This document shows positions 52,492 to 62,295 of a stretch of 64,000 nt of DNA, piece by piece. The translations under genes were made by a program, and so were the position numbers. This DNA is from Pyrinomonadaceae bacterium (GTDB lineage: Bacteria; Acidobacteriota; Blastocatellia; Pyrinomonadales; Pyrinomonadaceae), in the NCBI GenBank assembly GCA_019694355.1, contig JAIBCB010000003.1, positions 434,001 to 498,000 on the forward strand, read 5' to 3'. Numbering within the stretch: position 1 is the stretch's first letter; every line of letters begins with the position of its first letter. Under the pieces are notes generated by a model. The model saw nothing but the letters and a program-made list of their open reading frames with translations, made no database searches and was not told where the DNA came from.

Positions 52492-53001
52492 TCACAAGGC
52501 CTCGGCGAGGATGGCGATGTGGCGGGCGATGAACGTGAGGTCGATGAGGTTCTGGTCCTCGTCCTGCCAAAAAGGTGTCGTTTCGCTGCGAACGAGTGAA
52601 AGCAGGCTGTTGTGCCGCGAAAGGCCGAAATGCACGACATCCGCCGCGGCGAGAGCGTTTCCGCGAATGATGCCGCTTGAAGGCTTCCGCGGCCAACCGG
52701 CACGCACTTCGAGACATCGTACTCCGAGTGAAATGATCAGCCGTGAGCCTTCCATACGCCCGCTTCCGCGTGCGAATTCGTAGGGTTCGTCGCGTTCGAT
52801 CTTGAGTGCGGGCCGGGTTCTGGCGGCTTCGAAAGCGGCTTCGAGAAACGAATCCAGCAGCCATCGGGTCGCCGTCGTTCTGAGCAGATCATTTGAAGCC
52901 TTGAGCTGAAGATATTCGACGATGTCCGTGCGGCCCGAGACCTCCGCATTCTGGATGGCGGATTCGAGCAGATGCTGCCAGGTTGAATCGAGCTCGTTCA
53001 T
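52492..53001 (-). CDS. Hypothetical protein
   Basis: 169 residues with no signal peptide or membrane helix. The first half is helical (STWQHLLESAIQNAEVSGRT; DLLRTTATRWLLDSFLEAAF); the second half has mixed strands (RLIISLGVRCLEVRAGWPR) and ends in a helix. No family was recognised. It lies 194 bp upstream of the GAF gene on the same strand and is divergent from the TPR gene at 53093. Confidence 0.65.
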   Translation of the reverse strand: MNELDSTWQHLLESAIQNAEVSGRTDIVEYLQLKASNDLLRTTATRWLLDSFLEAAFEAARTRPALKIERDEPYEFARGSGRMEGSRLIISLGVRCLEVRAGWPRKPSSGIIRGNALAAADVVHFGLSRHNSLLSLVRSETTPFWQDEDQNLIDLTFIARHIAILAEAL

Positions 53002-53092
53002 CTTTTCACGGCCGAAAGGAAGAGGATAAGCCCTGACGGGCGAAAATGCGAAGCTTCGTGCTATTCTGAACCATCCGGAAGCCGCCTATCTT

Positions 53093-56000
53093 ATGAGGAT
53101 CTTTGCGTTATTTCTCCTATTTGTCATCGCCTTGGCGCCTGCGTTCACACAGCAGACGCAGACCAAAAAGAAGCCGGAAAAGGCAGCTAAGAAGACGGCC
53201 ACGACACCAAAACCTAAGCAAACCGCAAAAAAAACCGCTTCAAGACCAAAGGCGACCCCGAAATCCTCGCCAAAGAAGCCGAAGCTCGATGAAGCCGCAG
53301 AATGGGAGAAGTGCATCGCCATTACGGACGCTGCTGAGGCGATAGCGGCATTTAAGCAGTTCATCGCGAACTTCCCGTCGAGCAATAATCTTGCCGAGGC
53401 CCAGAGGCGTTTATCTGGCTCAGAAGCGGCGCTCGCGGATGCTCATTTTGATCTCAATGAGATAGAACCTGCCCTGACGCTTTACCTTTCGGCGGCCAAC
53501 GACGCTCCAAAGCCGATGCCCGACACGCTTTTTAACGAAAGGCTCTCAAAGATCCCGGCAAAGCTCTATTGGAAAGGTTATCGCGGCCAGGCGCTCGATA
53601 TCGCAAAAGAACTCGAAGAGAAGGCCGACGCATCGCAGCTAAAAGAACTCGCCGGTTTTTACCTAACGATCGAGAGCGGCGACAATGCGCGACGTGCCGC
53701 CAATGCGGCGATCGCGTTGGCTCCGGACGCGGGCGGCTATTTGATGCTCGGCCTGGCGGACCGCGTGGATTTTGACCTCGACGGATCGGCCGCAGCATAC
53801 GCGAAGGCTCTCGAACTCGATCCAACGAGCGTTCCGGCAAAACGCGGCCTTGCCGAAGCATACCGTTCGCTCGGCCGCTCGGATGAGGCCGCGACGCTCT
53901 ACCGCGAAATTCTTACAGCCGACCCGACGAATCTTCCGGCGAAAACCGGCGTCATCCTCTCGCTCTTTGAGGGCGGCAAAATTGCGGACGCCGAGAAAGA
54001 ACTGGATGCCGAACTCGCACAAAACCCGAACAACGTGATGCTGCTCGCCGGTGTCGCCTATTGGTATTCGTCTCACGGACAGGGCGTAAAGGCCGTCGAT
54101 TACGGCAGACGTGCCGTCACGGTGGAACCTCGATTCATCTGGGGGCACATCGCCCTCGCTCGCGGCCTGATGCTGCAGAAAATGCCGCTCGAAGCCGAAA
54201 AGACGCTCCTTTCGGCCCGGCGTTACGGGAATTTTCCGACGATGGATTACGAGCTTGCCCGTGCTCGTGCCGCTGCCGGATATTATCGCGAAGCCGCGGA
54301 AGACATTGCCCGCAACTTTACGCTGAAAGACGGTGCAGTGACCACAAAGTTGGGCGGCCGAGTCGAACGCTCTTCGGCGGACATCGGGGAACTCATCTCG
54401 TTCGAAAGACGCGCCAGCCTTTTTGAACCCTTGAGCGACGCGGACAAAGAAGCCGGCAAACCGCTCGCCGCATTGCTCGAATTTTGGCAAGCGGCAAACA
54501 GCGGTAATGCTGAGGCCGCCAAATCGGCCGCTACTGCATTTGAATCCGCGGGGCCGGATGCGATGAAACTCCATCGCGAGATATTTGCGGCATCGGTGCT
54601 TGTTGACAAAAAACTCGCGTCTGACGCGGCACTCGAACTCTTAAAGAATGCGGCCGCGAACTCCGGCTCCGCGATGGCCGCACCCGATCCGACCGCCGCG
54701 ATCCTTGCCGACGAACTTTATTCGACGCGTACGGCTGCTCTCGCACGCGGAGAAACGCTGGCACCAAACGCGGTCGCGGCACCGATACTTTCCGCGATCG
54801 TGCGCGGACGTATCGAAGAGCTTGCAGGTGCTGCTCTCGCAGAAAAGGGCGAGACGGACGAAGCAATGGTGCGGTACAAACGCGGGTTGTCGGTCGCACC
54901 TGAGGGAAGCGTCTGGCAGCGTTCGATCAACTGGCGAATCGGCACGCTTCTCGCTGCACAAAACGATCTTGCCGGTGCGTTGCCGTATTATCTGAAGGGT
55001 TATAAAGGCGGCCTGCCGGATGTCGCAAAGTACGCGATCGTGAAGTCGGCTTACGCTCAGGTCAAAGGAAATCTCGATGGCTTTGAAGCGGAAGCCGGCC
55101 GCGATCCGCTTGCTAAACCCGAAACGGAGGTCGCAAAGGTCGAGAAGCCTGCCGCGGAACCAACGCCGACACCGGCGAGTGCCGTGCTGGGCGACCTTCC
55201 GCCGCTTCCGAGCGAAACACCGACCGCAACGCCCGAATCTTCACCCGAAGTGACTCCGACAGCGACGGCATCACCTGCGGCGACGATCGCAGAACAACCT
55301 TCGCCGACGCCAAGCGTTTCACCCACGCCGGCAGCAACGGCAACCGAACTATTTCCGTCGGTGGTGATCTCGATACCAAAACCAACCGCGGCAAAAAGCC
55401 CGGAGCCTACACCGACGCCTGAGGCCGCCGTCGAAGCTGCGCCTACTCCGACTCCCGATGCAACGCCGACCGTAGAGGCGACTCCGTCCCCTTCACCAAC
55501 GGCTGAGGCGATGCCGACAGTTTCACCAACTCCGGAAGCAATGGTCGTTGAATCGCCAACTCCAACACCGACTCCGGAACCGATCGCGGAAGCGACCCCA
55601 GCATCGACACCGACGGCCGAAGCGGTTGTTGAAGCGGTACCGACGGCTTCGCCCACGCCGGCAGCGTCGCCGTCTCCGGAACCGACGGTAGAAGCTGCGC
55701 CGACAGCTTCGCCAACGCCGGAAACCGTGCCAACTCCATCAGCCACGCCGGACGCAACTCCGACGCCCGAACCAACTCGAACACCGGCCGCTCTTGCAGC
55801 AGATTCGAGGCCGCGCATCGCACGTGCAGCGGCCGAAGGCGCAGAAATAAAGCCGTGTGTAATGACGACGAGCGAGGTCCGAATTTCTATGCCGGTGGGC
55901 GATGAGCGTGGAATCATTGTCGGCACGGAGGACGATCGGGATCTGGCGGGGCTAACGGCGGTTTCCGAGAGCGAAAAAGATCTTGAGGTGCGGCCGATCT

Positions 56001-56137
56001 CAGTTGCAGGGATCAAGAGCCGTTCGCTCTACGTGATCAAGTCGCTGACCGATAAGACGGGAATTTATCACGTCAAATTCAGCCTGCCGTGCGGTTCGGC
56101 CGATGTGGAAGTTACTGTCGAATCGCCGCCAAAATGA
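53093..56137 (+). CDS. Large exported TPR protein with long Pro/Thr/Ala-rich linker
   Basis: 1014 residues. A signal peptide (MRIFALFLLFVIALAPAFTQ) is followed by a Lys/Thr-rich segment. TPRs occupy about residues 70-660 (LDIAKELEEKADASQLKELA; AYAKALELDPTSVPAKRGLA; AEAYRSLGRSDEAATLYREI). Residues about 680-905 are a low-complexity PT/PE stretch (PTPTPEAAVEAAPTPTPDAT). The final 95 or so residues form a beta domain (GEIKPCVMTTSEVR-like start; IYHVKFSLPCGSADVEVTVE). A run of eight A (53227-53234) near the N-terminus lies in coding sequence. Probably a periplasmic protein-interaction hub. Its 3' end overlaps the convergent O-antigen ligase gene by 70 bp. Confidence 0.87.
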   Translation: MRIFALFLLFVIALAPAFTQQTQTKKKPEKAAKKTATTPKPKQTAKKTASRPKATPKSSPKKPKLDEAAEWEKCIAITDAAEAIAAFKQFIANFPSSNNLAEAQRRLSGSEAALADAHFDLNEIEPALTLYLSAANDAPKPMPDTLFNERLSKIPAKLYWKGYRGQALDIAKELEEKADASQLKELAGFYLTIESGDNARRAANAAIALAPDAGGYLMLGLADRVDFDLDGSAAAYAKALELDPTSVPAKRGLAEAYRSLGRSDEAATLYREILTADPTNLPAKTGVILSLFEGGKIADAEKELDAELAQNPNNVMLLAGVAYWYSSHGQGVKAVDYGRRAVTVEPRFIWGHIALARGLMLQKMPLEAEKTLLSARRYGNFPTMDYELARARAAAGYYREAAEDIARNFTLKDGAVTTKLGGRVERSSADIGELISFERRASLFEPLSDADKEAGKPLAALLEFWQAANSGNAEAAKSAATAFESAGPDAMKLHREIFAASVLVDKKLASDAALELLKNAAANSGSAMAAPDPTAAILADELYSTRTAALARGETLAPNAVAAPILSAIVRGRIEELAGAALAEKGETDEAMVRYKRGLSVAPEGSVWQRSINWRIGTLLAAQNDLAGALPYYLKGYKGGLPDVAKYAIVKSAYAQVKGNLDGFEAEAGRDPLAKPETEVAKVEKPAAEPTPTPASAVLGDLPPLPSETPTATPESSPEVTPTATASPAATIAEQPSPTPSVSPTPAATATELFPSVVISIPKPTAAKSPEPTPTPEAAVEAAPTPTPDATPTVEATPSPSPTAEAMPTVSPTPEAMVVESPTPTPTPEPIAEATPASTPTAEAVVEAVPTASPTPAASPSPEPTVEAAPTASPTPETVPTPSATPDATPTPEPTRTPAALAADSRPRIARAAAEGAEIKPCVMTTSEVRISMPVGDERGIIVGTEDDRDLAGLTAVSESEKDLEVRPISVAGIKSRSLYVIKSLTDKTGIYHVKFSLPCGSADVEVTVESPPK

Positions 56138-57429
56138 GCTCCGTCGCGGAACTGAACGGTCGCTAGTATCGCAAGCAGCAAAAAGAAGAACGCATTTGAC
56201 GGCGTCCGCAAAGGAAAGTCAACAAAGCTGTGTACAAGGATGCCGACGCAGCCTGCAAATGCTCCGATCACGAGCCCACGCATTTCATCGCTCGAACTTC
56301 GAATGACAGAAACGGATCGTCGAATGAATAATGCGACGAACGAGATCAAGCACAAAATGCCTGCAACGCCGCCGTCGGCCAAGACCTGCAGATAATCGTT
56401 GTGGGCGCGTTCGATGCGAAAGGTGCCGTCCCACGTGTCGAATCTTGTGAAGGCAACGGCGAACGAGTCCAATCCGGCTCCGAGGACAGGATGAGCGAGA
56501 AAGACCTGCCATGCGACCCACCAGAAATGCGTACGGCCGCTCGAAAATCCTTCTGCGTCCGAGCCGTGGCCGGCGAGCGAGAGATTTGTGCCGTCCGGCC
56601 CCAGAAAAAGAGCGAGTGCGAGGACGGCAAAGATCAGGATGGCGGCCGAGAGAATGGGCACGAGCATCTTCTTCTTTCCATGCCGTGTCGAATGTCGCCG
56701 CTTGAATGGAAGCATTGCGACAAGAACGACGAGCAACGCAACGAGCACCGCAAGCCAGGCACCGCGAGACAATGTCATCACCAAGGCCGCACCCGCGACA
56801 ACGGTTACGCCGAGATTCAATACCTTAGAATTTCGTGATGCCAAACGGTCGAATAGAGTTCCGAATGTGAGGCCGCAGATCATCACCATGAAGGCTGCAA
56901 AATGATGTTGATTAACGAACGGTCCGAACGGGATCGCCTGCGGTGTTTCGCGAATCCCGAAGATCGGTTCGATCGCCGCAAGCCTTTGCAGAATGCTAAA
57001 GAACGCGAGTGCTCCGCCGAAGATCACGATCGCGTTCCTCGTGAGAGCGACGCGCTTGGCGGTCGAGATCGTCGATAGCGCAGCAAGGAAGAAGATAAGG
57101 TAAACACCGAGGCGAAAGGTGAAAAGCCTTGTCGCGTAAGGATCAAGCGTTGTGCCGAGCGTGATCTGGATCAGCCCGAGAAGGAAGAAGGCTGCAAGCG
57201 GCAAGATCAGCGGTGAGCGGGCGATCTTGATCTCGCCGCTTCGCCATGCGGCCGTCGCCCAAAAAAGAACACCAATGCCGGTTACGATGGCGATCAGCGC
57301 CCACGTTCCGCTATCGACGGCGCCAAAAAGTACGCAGGCGATCATCGGCCCGATGAGCACAAGCCAAAACAAGGCCGTATCGCTCAAAAGTGCTCTTCTT
57401 CTGATCTTTATCGCGTCGGAAATTCTCAC
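56068..57429 (-). CDS. O-antigen ligase-family membrane protein
   Basis: 453 residues with about 11-12 membrane helices. The periplasmic loop and motifs fit the Wzy_C / O-antigen ligase family: FVNQHHFAAFMVMICGLTFG, LSRGAWLAVLVALLVVLV, GRTHFWWVAWQVFLAHPVLG and GFGLDSF-like ...RFDTWDGTFRIERAHNDYLQ then VLADGGVAGILCLISFVALF. It could ligate or polymerise surface polysaccharide. It overlaps the upstream TPR gene by 4 bp, the usual gene order in such operons. It is the last gene of the minus-strand polysaccharide operon. Confidence 0.88.
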   Translation of the reverse strand: MRISDAIKIRRRALLSDTALFWLVLIGPMIACVLFGAVDSGTWALIAIVTGIGVLFWATAAWRSGEIKIARSPLILPLAAFFLLGLIQITLGTTLDPYATRLFTFRLGVYLIFFLAALSTISTAKRVALTRNAIVIFGGALAFFSILQRLAAIEPIFGIRETPQAIPFGPFVNQHHFAAFMVMICGLTFGTLFDRLASRNSKVLNLGVTVVAGAALVMTLSRGAWLAVLVALLVVLVAMLPFKRRHSTRHGKKKMLVPILSAAILIFAVLALALFLGPDGTNLSLAGHGSDAEGFSSGRTHFWWVAWQVFLAHPVLGAGLDSFAVAFTRFDTWDGTFRIERAHNDYLQVLADGGVAGILCLISFVALFIRRSVSVIRSSSDEMRGLVIGAFAGCVGILVHSFVDFPLRTPSNAFFFLLLAILATVQFRDGAHFGGDSTVTSTSAEPHGRLNLT

Positions 57430-58700
57430 TCTTTCGTCAAAGTTACGTCGTCGAGCCAGAGCTTGCCGCTGAGCGGACAGATCGGCGAACGACAGTCATC
57501 GCGTACAAGCTTTATCACTATGCCGTCGGTGTCCGCGGGCACTTCGAAGTCGGCCAATGCCTCAGCCCATTCCGCATTCATGGCGAACGACTTGCTTGCC
57601 GCTATCGCCGCAGAAGTCGCCGCGGACGTAACGACAAGATGCATCGTTACATCATCCGCCGCACGAAGCTCGGTCTTATAGAACGCAGAAAGGCGATACC
57701 GCGAGCCGGGCTCGACCGCGACTACCTGCTTAACCTCGCGAAAGGCGTCGGCGCGTTTCGAATCGAACACAAAAAAGAGACTGACCTTGCCCGAATGGGC
57801 CTGGTCGGCAAGCGCGATCTGCGGCATACTGCCTGCGGCGATCTTCCAATCAAAAATGCTCGCCGAAGCGGCGCCGACGCCATTCTCAAAACCGCTATTT
57901 GTTACCGTGTTCGGGACTAAATGCGGCCCTGCCCCGAGATCGTTGAGGACGGAAACGGCGAGGCGGAACTGGTGCTTTTCGACAAGCTTTGCGGCGAGCT
58001 TTTCGCCATCGGACCTCAGCTGACCGGCCTTCAATTCGCTCGGCAAACTCGCCCAGAGATCGGCGGCATCTTCGATGCGATCCTTAGTAAGCAAGTGGAT
58101 CGCAAGGGCCGCACGTGCACTCGGTGCATCGCCGAGCAGACGGCGTGCTTCGCCGACGTTCTGCCCGGTGGTTTCGAGGGCAAGGATCGCCGCGGACGCC
58201 GCATATTCCGCACGGCTGCGTGAGGCATCCGCGAGCAGCTCGAAGGCTTCCTTTTCGTTGTTCTCGCCGCGGAGCAGGAAGTTTGCGTATGCGAATTTCA
58301 CATCCGCATAATTCGGTGCAAGTTCGCGTGCACGCCGAAACATTGCGTCCGCGTTATCGCGGTCGCCGGCCCGATCATATGCCTTTGCGAGAGCGAGCAC
58401 GACAAGATAATTGTTGGGCGAAAGCTCGGCGGCCCGCTTGAACTCTTCGAGCGAGCGGACGGCGTCGTCCGGCTCGAACGTCTTGTCAAGCAGAACGGCC
58501 GCGGTGAAATGTGTCTGCGGATCGTCCGGGCCGAGCGAGGTGAGCACCGGGATCATATCCACGCGGTCGGCCCGCAGCGATGCGGAGTTCGCAAAATTCC
58601 AACGCGCACCGAACCACACCGCTCCGATGAAGAGAAGCACGAATATTATCAGGCAGGCCTTTGCCGCCGTTGTTTCGATCGGTATCCGAAATGCAGCCAC
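57426..58700 (-). CDS. TPR protein with C-terminal carbohydrate-binding-like domain
   Basis: 424 residues. A membrane anchor (ACLIIFVLLFIGAVWFGARW) is followed by TPRs (LEEFKRAAELSPNNYLVVLA; DNADAMFRRARELAPNYADV) to about residue 250. The last 160 residues (VTNSGFENGVGAASASIFDW; GSRYRLSAFYKTELRAADDV; CPLSGKLWLDDVTL) form a galactose-binding-like beta-sandwich. It is coupled to the O-antigen ligase gene by a 4-bp overlap, suggesting a periplasmic partner of that enzyme. It starts 7 bp after the WecA-like fusion gene. Confidence 0.85.
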   Translation of the reverse strand: MAAFRIPIETTAAKACLIIFVLLFIGAVWFGARWNFANSASLRADRVDMIPVLTSLGPDDPQTHFTAAVLLDKTFEPDDAVRSLEEFKRAAELSPNNYLVVLALAKAYDRAGDRDNADAMFRRARELAPNYADVKFAYANFLLRGENNEKEAFELLADASRSRAEYAASAAILALETTGQNVGEARRLLGDAPSARAALAIHLLTKDRIEDAADLWASLPSELKAGQLRSDGEKLAAKLVEKHQFRLAVSVLNDLGAGPHLVPNTVTNSGFENGVGAASASIFDWKIAAGSMPQIALADQAHSGKVSLFFVFDSKRADAFREVKQVVAVEPGSRYRLSAFYKTELRAADDVTMHLVVTSAATSAAIAASKSFAMNAEWAEALADFEVPADTDGIVIKLVRDDCRSPICPLSGKLWLDDVTLTKE

Positions 58701-58707
58701 GGTTGCT

Positions 58708-60513
58708 CTATTCTAGCGTCTCGATCTTGAGAAGGGCACGCCGAATGGCGATATTATTTTCCACGCAGATCTCTCGCACCTTTCGGAGTTTTTCGCCGTC
58801 GAAATTCCGCGCAGAGATCACGATCTCCTGAATATCCTTTTCCTGGCAAACTGAACCGAGCGAGCCGTTGCCGGTGAAGACCGTCAGCCCGTGGATGACG
58901 CGTCCGGCCTTGTGCGGATCGTCATCGACGAAGCCGATCGGCGTGAGGTTCCATTCGGGATTGTTGCGCAGTTCGCGCAAGACCATTTCGCCGCCATCGC
59001 CCGCACCATAGATCAGTATGCGGCGTGATTCTGCCGTCTTTGGCAGCGGGATCGCGCTTCGGATCAGGCGGAACATCATTCGGCTGCCGATAACGGCAAA
59101 GAGCAGAAGCAGAGCGTCAACGACAAAGACCGTTCGCGAATAATACTGAAATCGATAGAGAAGCAGTATCGCGATCACGCTCAGGCCCGAACCCAACGCA
59201 ACACCTTTTGCATAGGTTACGAAGTCGCGAATGCTCGTGTATTTCCAAAGTCCGCGATAGACGCCCGCGACGAGAAAGGCCGCGAGCTTTATCGGGATGA
59301 CGAGCGGCAGGCATTTTACGAAAAGATCCCAAGCCTCTGAATTTTCGAGCGAGCCGAGCACGAGAAGAAACGCCGTGTAAAGTGAAAGCGTTATCAACGC
59401 GGCGTCGAGAAAGATCTCGAAGATGCGCCGCTTGTGCGAGAAATTGATGATGAAGCCGAAGACCGCTTTTTCCGGGGCCGATGTGTCGCTGCCGGTAGAT
59501 TCGTAAACTTTTACCTTTGAGAGAAAAACGCCGATGATGACCAGCAGGATCGAAAAGACCGCGATCAGGGCGAGGCTTTCGCTAAGGGCGAGATGGGCGA
59601 CCGCGATCGAAATGCTGCCCGCGACGGCCGCAAATGCGTACAGCATCAGGACGGCGGAACGTTCAGTAAGCCCGAGGGCGACGAGCCGGTGCGATGTGTG
59701 GTCGCGTCCGCCTTGCGAGACCTTGCGGCCCCAGATCTTTCGCACGAGCGTAACGAGCGTCGTGTCAAAGATCGGGACGATCAGGATCAGGGCCGGAACG
59801 GCCAGGATCGGCAGAATGCCTCGGCTTCGTCCGCCGCCTCCGGACTGATTGATGAGCACCGCACCCGACAGGATAAAGCCGACGAACATCGACCCGCAGT
59901 CGCCCATAAAGATCGACGCGGGGTTGAAGTTGAAGATCAGGAACCCGATAAGGCCGCCGACGAAAACGGCGGCAAGCAGAAGTTCGTTGCCTTGCCCCGA
60001 GGTAAGAAAGCCCGCCGCAAGTCCGATGCCGCCGATCGCCGCGATCCCGGCGGCAAGCCCGTCCATATTGTCGAGCAGGTTTACCGCATTCGTGATGCCG
60101 ATGATCCAAAGCCCGGTTATCCAGATGTCGATGATCTCGTTGCCGGTTATCGGCATCGTCAGCCCAGATCCGATCAAAACCGCGGCACCAAAAAGCTGCC
60201 CAAGCAGTTTTTGATACGGCCGAATGTTGAAGATGTCGTCAACAAGCCCGACGAAAAAGAGGATCGTGCCGCCTGCGAGCAATATCAAGGTCTCGCGGGA
60301 ATATGGGACGAATAGAAAGTAGCCGATGACGGTCGTTGCGTAGATCGCGACGCCCCCGAGCATCGCGGTCGGACGGTCATGCCAGCGGTCGCTCTTTGGT
60401 GCGGCGACAAAACCGCGTCGTGTCGCATAGGCACGAACGGCATAGGTCAGCACCGCGCTCAATAGCACGGAGACGGACAAGATCAGAAATGCGTGGAGCG
60501 TGAGGTTCTGCAT
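58708..60513 (-). CDS. WecA/MraY-like glycosyl-1-phosphate transferase fused to a CapD-type N-terminal half
   Basis: 601 residues. Residues 1 to about 325 are an undecaprenyl-phosphate glycosyl-1-phosphate transferase: RWHDRPTAMLGGVAIYATTV, FVGLVDDIFNIRPYQKLLGQ, NAVNLLDNMDGLAAGIAAI and FNFNPASIFMGDCGSMFVGF. Residues about 355-601 match the membrane part and CoA-binding-like Rossmann domain of CapD/WbpM proteins (VYRGLWKYTSIRDFVTYAKG; RILIYGAGDGGEMVLRELRN). The short-chain dehydrogenase/epimerase catalytic domain of CapD is absent. The enzyme probably starts surface-glycan synthesis on the lipid carrier, and the second half may sense or bind a nucleotide. Confidence 0.88.
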   Translation of the reverse strand: MQNLTLHAFLILSVSVLLSAVLTYAVRAYATRRGFVAAPKSDRWHDRPTAMLGGVAIYATTVIGYFLFVPYSRETLILLAGGTILFFVGLVDDIFNIRPYQKLLGQLFGAAVLIGSGLTMPITGNEIIDIWITGLWIIGITNAVNLLDNMDGLAAGIAAIGGIGLAAGFLTSGQGNELLLAAVFVGGLIGFLIFNFNPASIFMGDCGSMFVGFILSGAVLINQSGGGGRSRGILPILAVPALILIVPIFDTTLVTLVRKIWGRKVSQGGRDHTSHRLVALGLTERSAVLMLYAFAAVAGSISIAVAHLALSESLALIAVFSILLVIIGVFLSKVKVYESTGSDTSAPEKAVFGFIINFSHKRRIFEIFLDAALITLSLYTAFLLVLGSLENSEAWDLFVKCLPLVIPIKLAAFLVAGVYRGLWKYTSIRDFVTYAKGVALGSGLSVIAILLLYRFQYYSRTVFVVDALLLLFAVIGSRMMFRLIRSAIPLPKTAESRRILIYGAGDGGEMVLRELRNNPEWNLTPIGFVDDDPHKAGRVIHGLTVFTGNGSLGSVCQEKDIQEIVISARNFDGEKLRKVREICVENNIAIRRALLKIETLE

Positions 60514-60561
60514 TATCTATATCCAGGCGGCGATGTGGAGTTAGCGGCCGAAAAGGCCCGC

Positions 60562-61776
60562 CTATTCAACATCTCTGTAAAGCTGAGCAACATCACTTAC
60601 GAGCCTCGTAACTGAATACCTCTCATCTACAAATTGTGCGGTGCGAAGACCAAGCGTCTCCCGTACTTTTTCATTTTTGAGCAAATAAAGCAAGCCCTTT
60701 TGAAGGTCTGCAGGATCGAACGTCGAGACGAGCACTGCGCGTTCGGCGATCTCGAATCCATCTTCGTGCCTTTCTATTCTACCCGCGAGATCGACGACGC
60801 CGCCAACCGCGGTCGAAATGACGGGAACACCCGCGGCCATCGCCTCGATCATTGAGAGCGGCGTGCCTTCATTCTTTGAGGTCAACACAAAGATATCAAG
60901 TTCAGAAAGTATCGGCGCGATATCCTTCCGATTTCCCGCAAATGAGAGATTTGAAAGGTTTAGCTCGACGGCATTTTGTTCAAGACTATTGCGTAGGTGT
61001 CCGTCGCCGACGATGACAAAATGTACGGGCGAGCCGTCTTTATCGCACAACGCGGCAGTTTCAAGAAGAAGGTCGAGATTCTTTATCTCGGTTAGCCGTC
61101 CTACAAAGCCCGCGACGAGCTTTCCGTCGGGGATCGAAAGTTCTTCACGAAGGCTTGCAGTCTGTCCAGCATCATTAGCGATCGGCTCGATCCCGAGCGG
61201 AATCACGACGAATTGCTCTCGCCGCCCGATCTTGAATTTGCCATTTATCTCATCCAACTGCTGATCGGAGATGACGATGATGCGGTCGGTCGTAAGTGCC
61301 AAGAGCCTTTCGATCAAGATAAAAATACGCGTCTTGAACTTTCCGTAATAGCTATGGAAAACGTGGCCGTGAAATGTGTGTATCTTTCGCACCTTTCGCG
61401 GCCGGCCGACGAGTGTTCCGAAGGTGAGATACTTATAGAGAAACGCGGCCGTTCGCCCGACCGCCCCGGCTTTCGCGGTGTGCGTGTGCACGATGTCGGG
61501 CCGCAGCCGCCGCAGTTCGCGAAAGATCTTTATGACGGAGATGAGATCTTTCGGCGAGAGCTCGCGGCTCAGTTCGGCGAGATAGATCGGCTCGACTCCG
61601 TTCTCAACGGCGAAGTACGACATATCTTCTTCGCCGGGCGGAACCGTTCCTGCGATCAGTGTACTTTCAAATTCCGGCTCGTGAAGTTTGCTCGTCAGCC
61701 ACACAACATGACGTGCCGGGCCGCCGACATTCAGGCGGGCGATGATACGGACAATTCTTTTCGGGCTGTCGGGCAA
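60562..61776 (-). CDS. Family 4 glycosyltransferase
   Basis: 404 residues of the GT4/GT-B fold. The N-terminal half contains IARLNVGGPARHVVWLTSKL and DIVHTHTAKAGAVGRTAAFL. The C-terminal donor site has LVAGFVGRLTEIKNLDLLLE and FVLTSKNEGTPLSMIEAMAA, followed by GVPVISTAVGGVVD. It transfers a sugar from a nucleotide or lipid donor during surface polysaccharide synthesis. It lies 15 bp after the rfbC-like gene and 48 bp before the WecA-like fusion. Confidence 0.93.
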   Translation of the reverse strand: MPDSPKRIVRIIARLNVGGPARHVVWLTSKLHEPEFESTLIAGTVPPGEEDMSYFAVENGVEPIYLAELSRELSPKDLISVIKIFRELRRLRPDIVHTHTAKAGAVGRTAAFLYKYLTFGTLVGRPRKVRKIHTFHGHVFHSYYGKFKTRIFILIERLLALTTDRIIVISDQQLDEINGKFKIGRREQFVVIPLGIEPIANDAGQTASLREELSIPDGKLVAGFVGRLTEIKNLDLLLETAALCDKDGSPVHFVIVGDGHLRNSLEQNAVELNLSNLSFAGNRKDIAPILSELDIFVLTSKNEGTPLSMIEAMAAGVPVISTAVGGVVDLAGRIERHEDGFEIAERAVLVSTFDPADLQKGLLYLLKNEKVRETLGLRTAQFVDERYSVTRLVSDVAQLYRDVE

Positions 61777-61791
61777 ATGAAGATATTCTAC

Positions 61792-62262
61792 CTAATCTTC
61801 CATTCGGAAGATCGTTTCGGGGTCGTCTTCGTGGCGGATCTCGTCGATGGGTTCGCGTTTGCCCTCGCCCATATAGAGGCGGTTCGGGCAATTGATCACC
61901 ATTCCATCGACCTCGCCGATATTCTTGTAGCCGTGGACAACGCCTTTCGGTACGACGATCGCCTTGGCGTCCGACGCACCGACGATGAGCGTCATGCGGT
62001 TGCCGTATGTAGGAGAATCTTCGCGGTTGTCCCACATTCGCATCTTGAAATCCGATGGGCCGATGAAGCAAAAAAGATCGGCCTGATCGACGTGTTCGTG
62101 CGGCCCGCGTGCAACGCCGGGCTTCGTGAACGAGACGTACGACATCGCCGGATAGAACTCCGCGTCAAGCTCATCGTGCCGAAAAAGCTCCGCAAGCCAC
62201 CCGCGGTCATCCGCATATTTCTTCAATTCGTAAACAACAACATCTTGAATACTTTTGTCCAT
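61792..62262 (-). CDS. rfbC: dTDP-4-dehydrorhamnose 3,5-epimerase-family protein
   Basis: 156 residues of the RmlC/cupin group. YADDRGWLAELFRHDELD at the N-terminus, VARGPHEHVDQADLFCFIG with the active-site His region, and KAIVVPKGVVHGYKNIGEVD are present. It is somewhat shorter than typical RmlC (about 180). It probably epimerises dTDP-4-keto-6-deoxyhexose made from the RfbA product; an RfbB dehydratase is not in the window. The family is clear; the exact sugar is not. Confidence 0.8.
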   Translation of the reverse strand: MDKSIQDVVVYELKKYADDRGWLAELFRHDELDAEFYPAMSYVSFTKPGVARGPHEHVDQADLFCFIGPSDFKMRMWDNREDSPTYGNRMTLIVGASDAKAIVVPKGVVHGYKNIGEVDGMVINCPNRLYMGEGKREPIDEIRHEDDPETIFRMED

Positions 62263-62295
62263 AAGTCTGTCGAGTCTGTCGAGTCTATCGAGTCT
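62263..62295. repeat. Left arm of a 33-nt inverted repeat around the four-helix-bundle gene
   Basis: Three and two-thirds 9-nt units of GAGTCTRTC type. The inverted partner at 62689-62721 matches 30 of 33 positions. This arm begins at the base next to the rfbC ATG and contains the four-helix-bundle stop codon. Confidence 0.8.
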
